A DNA stretch of 36,627 bases, taken from Trichormus sp. M33_DOE_039. Its GTDB lineage: Bacteria; Cyanobacteriota; Cyanobacteriia; Cyanobacteriales; Nostocaceae. The notes under the pieces were generated by a model, which worked only from the letters and a program-made list of their open reading frames with translations, ran no database searches and was not told the origin of the DNA. The stretch lies in assembly GCA_015296085.1 (NCBI GenBank), contig DVDT01000072.1:1-36627 (forward strand), written 5' to 3'. The translations under genes and the position numbers were made by a program. The number at the start of each line of letters is the position of its first letter. Within the stretch, counting starts at the first letter, position 1. Shown here one piece after another: positions 1 to 7,664 of this stretch.

Positions 1-132
1 CAAGTGCGTTTAAGTTCTTTTCTCAAACTCCCTCGTCCTCCCAAGAAGAAAAAAGCTCCTCCTGTGTATGATCCTCGTCATCCACACGTCTCAACTGCCA
101 AGCTCTTAGCTCAGGCAAAAAAGTCACCTTGA
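1..132 (+). CDS. C-terminal end of an unidentified protein (5' truncated by window edge)
   Basis: Frame 1 is open from the first base and ends at TGA 130-132, giving 43 residues. The tail is basic and proline-rich, with a PRPPKKKKAPP stretch followed by a short helical-looking end. The start lies outside the window, so no family can be assigned. It is read as coding because the frame is open to the edge and its stop directly precedes a repeat-filled intergenic spacer, as other genes here do. A chance 43-codon opening is possible. Confidence 0.5.
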   Translation, partial: QVRLSSFLKLPRPPKKKKAPPVYDPRHPHVSTAKLLAQAKKSP

Positions 133-140
133 CAGGGCTA

Positions 141-216
141 GGGTATAGGGGTATAGGGGAAAGAAAAAAATAAATATTACACCCTTACACCCTTACACCC
201 TTACACCCTTACACCC
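141..216. repeat. Short tandem octamer repeats (STRR type), GGGTATAG then TTACACCC
   Basis: Two copies of GGGTATAG (141-156) are followed, after an A-rich spacer, by five exact copies of TTACACCC (177-216). The G-rich and C-rich halves are roughly complementary, so the block could fold back on itself. It lies between the end of the truncated plus-strand gene and the 3' end of the minus-strand YajQ gene, so it may separate convergent transcripts. Short tandemly repeated repetitive sequences are well known in heterocystous cyanobacteria. Confidence 0.9.
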
Positions 217-223
217 CTGTTGA

Positions 224-715
224 TTATCGATAATTTGTGAACTGCAAAGCCACAGGATAGTCTTCTTGTTTTAACCGTTGAATGACGGTTTGTAAATCGT
301 CTTTAGCTTTCGCAGACACTCGCACAGCATCACCTTGAATGGAGGCTTGGACTTTTTTGAATTCGTCACGAATTAGCTTGGATATTTGTTTAGCAATATC
401 CTGACTGATGCCTTTTTTGAGGGTGATTTCTTGACGAACGCGATTACCGCTAGCTGATTCTACTTTGCCAAAATCAAAGATTTTTTGGGAAAGATTCCGC
501 TTGGCAGCTTTTTCTCGCAAAATGTTGTGAACTGACTCTAGGGTAAATTCGCTGTCAGTTCCGATAGTAATGCTCTGTTCACCCAACTCAACAGTCGTTT
601 GGGTATCTTTGAGGTCGTAACGACTCTTGAGTTCTCGGACGACTTGATCAACAGCATTCACCAACTCTTGCCGATCAAAATCGCTCACAATGTCAAAGGA
701 ATAAGTAGCAGCCAT
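224..715 (-). CDS. YajQ family (UPF0234) nucleotide-binding protein
   Basis: The 163-residue product matches the YajQ/UPF0234 family over its full length: an N-terminal [19 protein letters not shown] strand-helix, a central [15 protein letters not shown] segment, a [18 protein letters not shown] helix, and a C-terminal [18 protein letters not shown]. These proteins have two RRM-like folds and bind nucleotides or RNA; some bacterial homologues bind cyclic di-GMP. That is family knowledge and not visible here. The ATG at 715 opens directly on the conserved first strand. It appears monocistronic, 122 nt from the MAPEG gene upstream. The stop is 7 bases from the octamer array. Confidence 0.93.
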   Translation of the reverse strand: MAATYSFDIVSDFDRQELVNAVDQVVRELKSRYDLKDTQTTVELGEQSITIGTDSEFTLESVHNILREKAAKRNLSQKIFDFGKVESASGNRVRQEITLKKGISQDIAKQISKLIRDEFKKVQASIQGDAVRVSAKAKDDLQTVIQRLKQEDYPVALQFTNYR

Positions 716-837
716 AAAATAATGTTGGACTTAAAATGTTGGATTTTGGATTGGGAATCGCAATAATCAATAAAATCACAGACAAGAGTAACAGGACATC
801 ATCTGTTGACTTTTGACTTTTGAAGCTCTACCCCAAA

Positions 838-1233
838 TTAACCCTTTGCTTGAATGATACTCAGGACAATGAGAGTAGCACAGCTAAGAGAGCCAATGCC
901 AAACATTAGGGAGCGCAATAACGGTATATTCAAAATATAAAATATCGAGTATAGCAACCGAGCCACAACGAAGGCGATCGCAGCCCATGCACCTGCAACA
1001 GAGTTGACACCAGTAACATAAGCCATGAGTGCCGCCGCCGTGAACACCATGAACGTTTCAAAAGAATTTTGATGCGCCCAGGCAGCTCGTTGAGCGTAGG
1101 GTGGTAATTTATCAAACATAGCGCGAGGGGCAGACACATCATACCCCACTTGCATACGGGCATAACCTACAACTAAGAATGGCAGGTAAATTAGCACCAC
1201 AGCTGCGGCGATGGCATACAGGAAAATTATCAT
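838..1233 (-). CDS. MAPEG family membrane protein
   Basis: This is a 131-residue, four-helix membrane protein. The N-terminal helix is followed by a polar loop, then an AAWAHQNSFETFMVFTAAAL helix typical of MAPEG proteins, then ARLLYSIFYILNIPLLRSL, the usual MAPEG signature area, and a last helix. MAPEG covers eicosanoid and glutathione-metabolism enzymes in eukaryotes and poorly characterised bacterial relatives, so membrane location is firm and enzymatic role is not. The ATG at 1233 has GGAG about 8-10 nt upstream. Short TTGACTTT-like repeats sit just past its 3' end (about 807-823). Confidence 0.9.
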   Translation of the reverse strand: MIIFLYAIAAAVVLIYLPFLVVGYARMQVGYDVSAPRAMFDKLPPYAQRAAWAHQNSFETFMVFTAAALMAYVTGVNSVAGAWAAIAFVVARLLYSIFYILNIPLLRSLMFGIGSLSCATLIVLSIIQAKG

Positions 1234-1309
1234 TAATTTCTACTCCATAGTCAGTTAGTCGATAGTTCTGAGTCAATTATTGTTTCGACTGTTAACTGTT
1301 GACCTTTGA

Positions 1310-1813
1310 CTAATCAAAGTAGAAAAGTGTCACCACTTTTCTTTGTTCTTCAGCTTCTCTACAAGTTTGTAGCAGCGTGCGACTGTCATGAAATGCAAAG
1401 CAGATAAGCTGCTGGCAACGGGAGACAATCTCTTTATTACAGATGTAACTAGCTTCAGCTAAAGACAAGTTATCGTTACTAGGATTTTCCACCAAGTGCA
1501 TAACCTGCTCTAGTTGCTGGCGCGATTCATGGGGCTGGCGTTCTAAGCTTTGGGGTAGAATGACCGTCAGCAAATTGGGGTCAGCCCGCATTGCTCCCTT
1601 AATAGCAGCTGAATTCGTACCCGTAGCCCCGGAAGTGATGACTCTATTGCCTGACAAAACCAAGGCATAAGTCATCATTTCAATAAGATTCTGATGCGTA
1701 ATTGGCACATGACGCGACCCCAACAAAGCAATCCTTTTAGAACCCGTTTGCTGGATTGTCGCCAGTTCTTGCGCTAACGTATCTAGGTTAATAAGGTCTA
1801 TTGACTGGCTCAA
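1310..1813 (-). CDS. DprA/SLOG-like Rossmann-fold protein
   Basis: The 167-residue product carries KRIALLGSRHVPITHQ near residues 26-41, then RVITSGATGTNSAAIKGAM, the glycine-rich nucleotide-binding loop of the SLOG/DprA superfamily, and later ICNKEIVSRCQQLICFAF. Full DprA is about twice this length with extra SAM and winged-helix domains, both absent here. Cyanobacterial proteins of this form are often labelled DNA recombination-mediator protein A. The C-terminus (EAEEQRKVVTLFYFD) looks intact. Ligand and partner are unknown; a role in handling single-stranded DNA is only a family-level guess. Confidence 0.75.
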   Translation of the reverse strand: MSQSIDLINLDTLAQELATIQQTGSKRIALLGSRHVPITHQNLIEMMTYALVLSGNRVITSGATGTNSAAIKGAMRADPNLLTVILPQSLERQPHESRQQLEQVMHLVENPSNDNLSLAEASYICNKEIVSRCQQLICFAFHDSRTLLQTCREAEEQRKVVTLFYFD

Positions 1814-1918
1814 AGACGGAGATAATCAGATTAAACAACCCCGCTATTTTACCAAACAGTTGCCCTGTCCGAAGCGAACTTGAGTTACATACTACTAAGT
1901 TTTCTTAAACCAACAATT

Positions 1919-2072
1919 TGGGGATTGGGGAGACAAGGAAAGGCGTTCGAGGCGTTCACCTTGGTAAAGCCTCTCTGTGAGAGGCTACGCGTAGCTTGCT
2001 TTCCCGGAGGGGTACGGAGGGACAAGGGAAGGTAGATGATTTATTTGCTTCTATGCCCCATACCCCATTGAC
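1919..2072. repeat. Composite dispersed repeat with internal hairpin
   Basis: The intergenic block holds several pieces typical of Nostoc dispersed repeats: a GGGGATTGGGGAGACAAGG start, a perfect hairpin at 1968-1986 (AGCCTCTC, loop TGT, GAGAGGCT), the palindrome GCTACGCGTAGC at 1984-1995, then CCCGGAGGGGTACGGAGG and a closing CCCCATACCCCATTG. Its G-rich beginning and C-rich end are loosely complementary. It sits between two minus-strand genes, just after the stop of the P-loop/DRTGG gene. No coding potential is credible here. Confidence 0.7.
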
Positions 2073-2081
2073 CAAGAAATA

Positions 2082-3170
2082 TCAGACTGTAACGGGGGTT
2101 AAACCTAATTTAGACAACAGGCGGTTAATGTCAAAATGGTCAGACATTAATTGGCGAATGCACTGTACTTTAATTGGTTCGTGAACGCGGACTTGACCGA
2201 AAGTGCGGTCAACGATTTCGACGGTGGTGAGGGTATCTAAGTCAACTGACAAAATTGGGATTTCTAACTCTTCAGCACGACTGAGGATAAATTTTGGTGG
2301 TGGTAGTTGTCCGGTGAGAATGAGACATTGGGTAGAAGTTTCTAAGGCCGCCTGTTGAATTTCCACGCGATCGCCTCCTGTTACTACAGCCATATTGCGC
2401 CGCTTACGGAAATATTTCACAGCTGCGTTTACGTTCATCGCGCCAATTGCTAAACTCTCCACCATTAAATCTAAGCGATCGCTACGACACAGAACTTCGG
2501 CCTTGAGTTGCTTGACTAATTCACCCACGCTGACACTACGGAGTAAATCGTTTTTGGGGAGCATAGCCATCACAGGAATACCCTGCTGCTCTAGAAATGG
2601 GCGCACAGAATTGTTGACAGTTTCTAAATGCGCTGTGGGAATGTCATTGATCACAACTCCGATCAAGCGATCGCCAACTCGCTGCTTGGCAGATAATATC
2701 GACTCTACAGACAGCAGCGAGTTGTAACGGCTAACTAGCAAGACAGACGCATCTAAAACCTCTGACACCTGGAGCAAAGATAAATCAAACAGATAACCTT
2801 CTGTCAAATCAGCCGGGCCTTCTAGCAGCACTAAATCCCCTCTAGGGATTTGTAAATACTGCTCTACTAAAGACTGACGATAATCGGTTTTGTCTTCACC
2901 CCGTAAGCGTCTTTGCACGCTGGCTTCATCTAAAGCCAGCATTGTCGGCACAACACGGTTTGCTGATAGATTGAGACTAAGAGTAATAAACTGGACATCT
3001 TCGTCAACCACAGTGCCATCAGATGTACTCAAACAATTGCCTAGGGGTTTACCATAAGCAATATCTAATCCTTTTTGCTGTAACTGATGAGATAAACCCA
3101 GGACTGTTGCCGACTTACCACTGTAAGTTTCAGTTGAGCCAATCAGCAAATATTTAGCAGATTTCGGCAC
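2082..3170 (-). CDS. P-loop (BioD/CobQ-like) plus DRTGG domain protein, phosphotransacetylase-family annotation
   Basis: The 362-residue protein starts with KYLLIGSTETYSGKSATVLG, a Walker-A loop of the dethiobiotin synthetase/CobQ type. VLLEGPADLTEG and VVINDIP match later strands of that fold. The C-terminal third (around 220-330) looks like a DRTGG domain, with MAVVTGGDRVEIQQAALE and LILTGQLPPP. This pairing equals the N-terminal part of long phosphotransacetylases, without the catalytic Pta domain, so a regulatory or ligand-sensing role is more likely than acetyl transfer. The start is GTG at 3170 with AGGAG 7 nt upstream; an ATG a few bases earlier is out of frame and stops quickly. Confidence 0.82.
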   Translation of the reverse strand: MPKSAKYLLIGSTETYSGKSATVLGLSHQLQQKGLDIAYGKPLGNCLSTSDGTVVDEDVQFITLSLNLSANRVVPTMLALDEASVQRRLRGEDKTDYRQSLVEQYLQIPRGDLVLLEGPADLTEGYLFDLSLLQVSEVLDASVLLVSRYNSLLSVESILSAKQRVGDRLIGVVINDIPTAHLETVNNSVRPFLEQQGIPVMAMLPKNDLLRSVSVGELVKQLKAEVLCRSDRLDLMVESLAIGAMNVNAAVKYFRKRRNMAVVTGGDRVEIQQAALETSTQCLILTGQLPPPKFILSRAEELEIPILSVDLDTLTTVEIVDRTFGQVRVHEPIKVQCIRQLMSDHFDINRLLSKLGLTPVTV

Positions 3171-3489
3171 ACATGCACTCCTAATTTCAAAAGGAAGTAA
3201 AACCCAGCCAGGTGTTTATTAATTTTAATTGGTTCTGGCGGAATCATCTTAGCGATCGCCAAATAGAATTTATCTAAAAGTTTTTTCTGAAAGTAAATTT
3301 TTTTGCTTTTGTATTTATATATTTTTACTCTATGGCTAGTATATTTTTAGTATTTATTAAGATGTAGCTTTTATTTTAAATCTCAAGTATATAGCCTGAT
3401 TTTGAACACCATAAACACACAAAAACAAGGCTGTCAGGTGATTTTAATGATAAATTTACCTGACAACCACCACGCTTTAATCAACTGCA
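3171..3489. other. Intergenic spacer between two minus-strand genes
   Basis: AT-rich spacer of 319 nt. It contains the 5' leader of the P-loop/DRTGG gene, with one HIP1-related GCGATCGC near 3252, a T/A-rich stretch (3270-3400), and the terminator of the next upstream gene at 3421-3465. No further open frame with a ribosome binding site is visible. Confidence 0.7.
3421..3465 (-). terminator. Predicted rho-independent terminator of the EbsA-like gene
   Basis: Reading the minus strand, TGTCAGGT (3465-3458) pairs with ACCTGACA (3439-3432) across an 18-nt AT-rich loop, followed by CCTTGTTTTTGTG. The hairpin begins 25 nt after the stop of the minus-strand gene at 3490. The loop is long for a canonical terminator, so this is a moderate call. 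Confidence 0.6.
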
Positions 3490-3867
3490 TTATTCATCAA
3501 TACGCAGTAACTTTCGGTAAAAAGATTGTGAAAAATCGGTTACTTTATAGCGTTTAGAGTTTTCCAGAAGTTCAATTAAAAAACTAATAAATTCAAAGCT
3601 AGCCATCATTACTTCATAGCTTAACTCTGAATTACCATCAAACTGCATCCGACAACGTGTTAAATCAGAAGGTAAGGTAGCCACATTCCAAGAAGCGACA
3701 AAAGGAACGTTATCACCAGCTTCTATTTTACGGTGTCCTTCTAAAATGCCTTTTTGATAAAGACCGATAGCATAAGGCAAGAAATTACGCTTTGCCGCAC
3801 CTTGAATGTAAGGTAAGTAAACATTTGCTTGTTGGGCATTAACAGGCTGGAGTTGCTCAATAGACAT
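3490..3867 (-). CDS. ebsA: EbsA-like type IV pilus biogenesis protein (cyanobacterial)
   Basis: The 125-residue soluble protein opens MSIEQLQPVNAQQANVYLPY, then KRNFLPYAIGLYQKGILEG, a central FVASWNVATLPSDLTRCR strand region, and a helical end with FYRKLLRIDE. This layout recalls cyanobacterial EbsA, which forms a complex with the pilus ATPase PilB and Hfq; the assignment is from memory of the family and is tentative. A GTG at 3897 would add ten residues, but the ATG at 3867 has GAGGA 10 nt upstream and opens on the conserved segment, so it is preferred. The gene is flanked by a terminator downstream and an octamer repeat block upstream. If it is not EbsA, it is a conserved cyanobacterial protein of unknown role. 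Confidence 0.6.
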   Translation of the reverse strand: MSIEQLQPVNAQQANVYLPYIQGAAKRNFLPYAIGLYQKGILEGHRKIEAGDNVPFVASWNVATLPSDLTRCRMQFDGNSELSYEVMMASFEFISFLIELLENSKRYKVTDFSQSFYRKLLRIDE

Positions 3868-3956
3868 TGTTGAATATTCCTCAACAGTAGTTGACACACA
3901 AGGATATTTAGTGGCTCTCCATGAAGTATTCCCAAAAAATTGTCAATGTACACATT

Positions 3957-4045
3957 GGGGGTGTGAGGGTGTAAGGGAAGAATATTTATATTCATTCTTT
4001 CCCCTACACCCCTATACCCCTATACCCCTATACCCCCATACCCCT
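3957..4045. repeat. Octamer tandem repeats in inverted arrangement (GGGTGTGA / CTATACCC)
   Basis: G-rich units (GGGTGTGA, GGGTGTAA) at 3957-3978 are followed by a short AT centre and then C-rich units ending in several CTATACCC copies to 4045. GGGTGTAAGGGAAGAAT on the left pairs with ATTCTTTCCCCTACACCC on the right with few mismatches, so transcribed RNA or single-stranded DNA would form a long stem. Confidence 0.88.
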
Positions 4046-4134
4046 AATCATGATAGTCCCTACAAAAGTTACTGCTAAGAAATATTAAAATGTCAGTTAC
4101 AATAAGGCTGCATTAGCTTTTAGGGAAGCTGGGC

Positions 4135-4183
4135 GCAATAACATTGCAAATCGCTGCCGTCAGCGAGTAAATGCTGTTATTGC
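4135..4183. repeat. Nested inverted repeat upstream of mgdA
   Basis: Outer arms GCAATAACA (4135-4143) and TGTTATTGC (4175-4183) are exact complements. They enclose a second perfect hairpin, TCGCTG-CCGT-CAGCGA (4151-4166). It lies about 230 nt upstream of mgdA and about 270 nt upstream of the divergent EbsA-like gene. It may be a structured leader, a small RNA or a protein site; function unknown. Confidence 0.6.
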
Positions 4184-4410
4184 AATTTCTACCAACAATA
4201 AGCTGTTGCTGCTTTGCTCTCACTTAGCCGTATTTTCAGTTCCAATTCAGGGACAATTTTATTTGTGCTGTGAATAGCTGTAGTATTTGATACTAATAAT
4301 TTTCTAGCATGGCTAACGATAGACAAAGTTGGCTCAGACAGTTTAGCGTTACCTGATTCCCAGCTTCTTTTCAGGTGTAGACAAATACTGGTTTTTGAAT
4401 CAAGTAACTT

Positions 4411-5817
4411 ATGCCAGCGAATTCCTGGCCCGACAACGATTCCTACAAAGAACTTGATCCACTCAACTCCTTGTTGTCTGACCTATCGGTAACTGAGGAG
4501 TCGGTGGTAGAAACACGGGATTTGTCTTTACCATCCCGGTTTCAAGGGCGTAGAGGTAAAGCAGCTCTAATCTTAACCATAGTCTGGAGCGGTACGATCG
4601 CCTTACATTTAGCTTCCTGGGGTTCTATCTTTGTCCTGGGTTTGACTACCATCTTGGGTATTCATGCTTTGGTCATAGTGTTTGCCAAACCCCGCCACTA
4701 CCAAAAAGAAATGCAGGGTGAATTACCCTTTGTTTCTGTGATGGTAGCTGCGAAAAACGAGGAAGCTGTAATTGGTAAATTAGTCAAAAATCTTTGTAAT
4801 CTGGAATATCCCAAAGGGCAATACGAAGTTTGGATAATTGACGATCACAGCACCGATAACACACCCCAAGTATTAGCGGAACTAGCTCAAGAGTACGAAA
4901 ACCTCAAGGTACTCAGACGTTCTGCTCAAGCCGTTGGCGGTAAGTCGGGTGCTTTAAATCAAGTTTTGCCATTAACGAAAGGCGAACTTATTGCTGTTTT
5001 TGACGCTGATGCTCAAGTGTCATCAGACTTACTACTCCAAGTAGTACCTTTGTTTCAACGTGACAAGGTAGGGGCGGTGCAAGTGCGAAAAGCGATCGCC
5101 AATGCCAAAGAGAACTTTTGGACAAAGGGACAAATGGCGGAAATGGCCTTGGACACTTGGTTTCAGCAGCAGCGCACTGCCATAGGTGGCATTGGGGAAT
5201 TGCGAGGGAACGGCCAATTCGTGCGCCGCACAGCCTTAGAAGGTTTTGGTGGATGGAATGAGGAAACCATCACCGATGACTTGGATATGACTTTCCGCCT
5301 GCATCTAGATAACTGGGATATTGAGTGTGTATTTTACCCCGCCGTGCAGGAAGAAGGCGTAACCAGTGCAGTTGCCCTCTGGCATCAGCGCAACCGTTGG
5401 GCGGAAGGTGGCTATCAACGCTTTTTGGATTATTGGGATTTAATCCTCAAAAATCGCATGGGTACACGCAAAACCTGGGATATGCTGATGTTCATGTTTA
5501 CCATGTACATCTTGCCTACAGCAGCTATCCCTGATTTGTTCATGTCAGTTTCTCGCCATCGCCTGCCAATTTTAGGCCCAGTGACGGGCTTGTCGATCAC
5601 AATGTCAGTTGTAGGTATGTATGCCGGCTTGAGGCGGATACGCCAAGAGCAAAAATTTAACGTTTACACCCCCTTCGTCTTGCTACTTCAGACGGTGCGC
5701 GGCACCTTGTATATGCTGCATTGGCTAGTAGTCATGAGCAGTACGACAGCGCGGATGTCAGTTAGACCAAAGCGGTTGAAATGGGTAAAAACAGTGCATA
5801 CAGGCAGTAGTCATTAA
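4411..5817 (+). CDS. mgdA: Monoglucosyldiacylglycerol synthase, GT2 membrane glycosyltransferase
   Basis: The 468-residue product is a family 2 glycosyltransferase. Two N-terminal membrane helices (about 50-95) precede a GT-A domain with DDHSTDNT (D144, D145), DADAQ near 197, ITDDLDMTFRLHL (D289) and QRNRW at 326-330, the Q-x-x-RW motif of processive and lipid GT2 enzymes. Two or more helices follow (about 350-440). Length, N-terminus and motifs agree with cyanobacterial MgdA, which moves glucose from UDP-glucose to diacylglycerol, the first step of galactolipid synthesis for thylakoids. Other GT2 membrane enzymes share these motifs. It is monocistronic, with a strong terminator 100 nt downstream. 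The ATG at 4411 lacks a clear Shine-Dalgarno sequence. Confidence 0.82.
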   Translation: MPANSWPDNDSYKELDPLNSLLSDLSVTEESVVETRDLSLPSRFQGRRGKAALILTIVWSGTIALHLASWGSIFVLGLTTILGIHALVIVFAKPRHYQKEMQGELPFVSVMVAAKNEEAVIGKLVKNLCNLEYPKGQYEVWIIDDHSTDNTPQVLAELAQEYENLKVLRRSAQAVGGKSGALNQVLPLTKGELIAVFDADAQVSSDLLLQVVPLFQRDKVGAVQVRKAIANAKENFWTKGQMAEMALDTWFQQQRTAIGGIGELRGNGQFVRRTALEGFGGWNEETITDDLDMTFRLHLDNWDIECVFYPAVQEEGVTSAVALWHQRNRWAEGGYQRFLDYWDLILKNRMGTRKTWDMLMFMFTMYILPTAAIPDLFMSVSRHRLPILGPVTGLSITMSVVGMYAGLRRIRQEQKFNVYTPFVLLLQTVRGTLYMLHWLVVMSSTTARMSVRPKRLKWVKTVHTGSSH

Positions 5818-6197
5818 ATGCTGTGTAAAATGCAAAATTCAAAATCATTATTTTTGGGTTTTGTATTTTTTGATTCTTTTTAGTAACGACTGATCATTTC
5901 TCATTTTTAAAAGCCGCAGAACCCTAACTTCTCTAGAAAGTTGGGGTTCTATTTTTTCGTGTGTAATTTTAAATTAGATCTTCATTATTCTAGGCATTTA
6001 GACTGAAGTGAAGCTATTCTACAGTCAGTAAGATACGTTAGGAATATGTAAAAATTTGAACGATAGATAGAGTAGAAATTTGCGGTAAAGCACCCTACAA
6101 TTTCTCACTCTCTGACTCAGCACTCAGTACTGTTTTGTTTTCTAGGCATTTGGACTTAACCAAAGTTATTCTCAGGTCGTCGGTAGGTAAAGTATTG
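5818..6197. other. Intergenic spacer with terminator and 17-nt direct repeat
   Basis: The spacer contains the mgdA terminator (5918-5957) and a 17-nt direct repeat: TTCTAGGCATTTAGACT at 5988-6004 and TTCTAGGCATTTGGACT at 6140-6156 (16 of 17 identical). The second copy lies 42 nt before the preferred start of the GGDEF gene. No CDS is seen in this stretch. Confidence 0.7.
5918..5957 (+). terminator. Rho-independent terminator of mgdA
   Basis: AGAACCCTAACTT (5918-5930) pairs with AAGTTGGGGTTCT (5938-5950), 13 bp with one U-G wobble, over a 7-nt loop. Six T residues follow at 5952-5957. It lies 100 nt past the mgdA stop. Confidence 0.88.
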
Positions 6198-7664
6198 ATG
6201 GATGAACAGTTAAAAGCGGTGCGAGTTGGTTGGTATAGTCTGATAGATTTGCCCCAACCCCAAAATTTATCTCTCAACTTGGAATGGATTCGAGTTGATA
6301 CTTCAGCTTTATTCGAGAAAAATTTTGACGTGCTGGTACTCGATATCAAGACTTGTGCAAATCTGGAACAAATTCAGCACATATACACCACTATCAGCTT
6401 ACCGACTGTGGTTTTGGTAGAGACAATTGAGCAAGAGTCCACTGTTCTTTACTGGTTAGCGGTAGGAGATGAAATCTGTAAACGCGATGCTATTGATCAG
6501 CAAATAGGTCTGCGTTTGCAGCGCATTATTCGGCACAGCCAACAAAAGTATTCATTGAATCTGGATAAGCTAACGGGGATAGCGAATTTTCAGAAGTTTA
6601 AAGATTACGCGATGCAGCTTTTGGCATCTAAAGACGATCGCAAGTCTGTATGTTTGATTTACCTAGATATTGATCGGTTCAAATTCATCAACGATCGCTA
6701 TGGTCATGGCACAGGAGATCAGATATTGCATTCAATTGGGCTGATTCTCCAACAGTATGCCTTGGGTGCTGGTATCGTTGCTCGAACAGGTGGTGATAAG
6801 TTCGCTATTTGTTTACGGGGCAATATTGAGCAGGGGAAAGCTTTCGCAGAGTTTCTCAGAACTCAACTCCAAGTTTATGAATTTCAGCTTGATGGTAAGC
6901 CTTCTGTGCATCTGACAGTTTCCTTAGCAGTAGTTCCTATGGGTGAACATACTTCCATTGAAGAGCTATGGCAGGACATTAATCAATGTATCTATGCTGC
7001 CAAACAGCAGGGACGCAACCAAGTTGTGACGACTGAGGAATTTAATGCGATCGCCGATGCAGCCGGACAGGATAAATTGCTCACTGATTTTGAGCATCGT
7101 ATTCGAGTGACTGCGGAACGAATGATTAATGAGATGGTGCTTAAAGCTAGCCGACTGGTCAAGATGTACCGAGCAGAAGCAGAACATGACGGCTTGACTG
7201 AGGTTTTTAATCGCCGCTATCTTGACCGATTACTACCACGTGAGATCGAAAAGGCTCTTAAGTATCAGCAGCCACTCACAGTCCTACTGCTGGATTTGGA
7301 TCATTTTGGGGAAGTGAATCGAAATTACGGCTTTCCTACTGGCGATCAAGCCTTGAGAACAGCTGCACAAATACTGAGAAACAGCGTAAGGGCAGTAGAT
7401 TGGGTGACACGCTACGGTGGAGAGGAATTCTGTATTGTTATGGCTGACACTGACCTCAGTACAGGGTGTCAGATTGCGGAAAGAATTCGTTTAGCTTTGA
7501 GCGAGAAAATCGTCACTGCTTATAACGGTCAGCAGTTTCGAGTCACCGCTAGCATTGGAGTTATTGAATTAACACCAGAAGATAATCCGATGTCTGTATT
7601 GCAGCGTGCCAGTGATAAGGTACGAGAGTCCAAGAAAAACGGGCGCAATCAAATCCGCTTCTAA
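6198..7664 (+). CDS. Tandem GGDEF protein (one degenerate, one canonical diguanylate cyclase domain)
   Basis: The 488-residue protein has three parts. Residues 1-115 resemble a receiver fold without clear phospho-acceptor residues (VLVLDIKTC, LPTVVLVET, VGDEICKRD). A first GGDEF domain carries the altered signature GGDKF at 198-202. A second has canonical GGEEF at 407-411, with an RAVD I-site (398-401) five residues before it. The second domain is therefore expected to make cyclic di-GMP and be product-inhibited; the first is probably regulatory or dimerising. No membrane helix is seen, so it is likely cytosolic. ATG 6198 is preferred; an in-frame TTG at 6135 would add 21 residues. A 17-nt direct repeat lies upstream. 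Confidence 0.88.
   Translation: MDEQLKAVRVGWYSLIDLPQPQNLSLNLEWIRVDTSALFEKNFDVLVLDIKTCANLEQIQHIYTTISLPTVVLVETIEQESTVLYWLAVGDEICKRDAIDQQIGLRLQRIIRHSQQKYSLNLDKLTGIANFQKFKDYAMQLLASKDDRKSVCLIYLDIDRFKFINDRYGHGTGDQILHSIGLILQQYALGAGIVARTGGDKFAICLRGNIEQGKAFAEFLRTQLQVYEFQLDGKPSVHLTVSLAVVPMGEHTSIEELWQDINQCIYAAKQQGRNQVVTTEEFNAIADAAGQDKLLTDFEHRIRVTAERMINEMVLKASRLVKMYRAEAEHDGLTEVFNRRYLDRLLPREIEKALKYQQPLTVLLLDLDHFGEVNRNYGFPTGDQALRTAAQILRNSVRAVDWVTRYGGEEFCIVMADTDLSTGCQIAERIRLALSEKIVTAYNGQQFRVTASIGVIELTPEDNPMSVLQRASDKVRESKKNGRNQIRF

Larger units (their letters stand above)
3868..4410. other. Intergenic spacer with repeat block and structured inverted repeat
   Basis: This 543-nt region between divergently transcribed genes holds the 5' end of the EbsA-like gene, an octamer repeat array (3957-4045), a nested inverted repeat (4135-4183), and the mgdA upstream region. 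A GTAN8TAC sequence occurs at 4280-4293. No extra CDS is supported. Confidence 0.7.

Noticed and set aside
4280-4293. GTAN8TAC sequence (NtcA-type) upstream of mgdA
   Set aside because: Such 6-base palindromes are expected about nine times in 36.6 kb by chance, another occurs at 10965-10978, and no well-placed -10 box follows at the usual distance.
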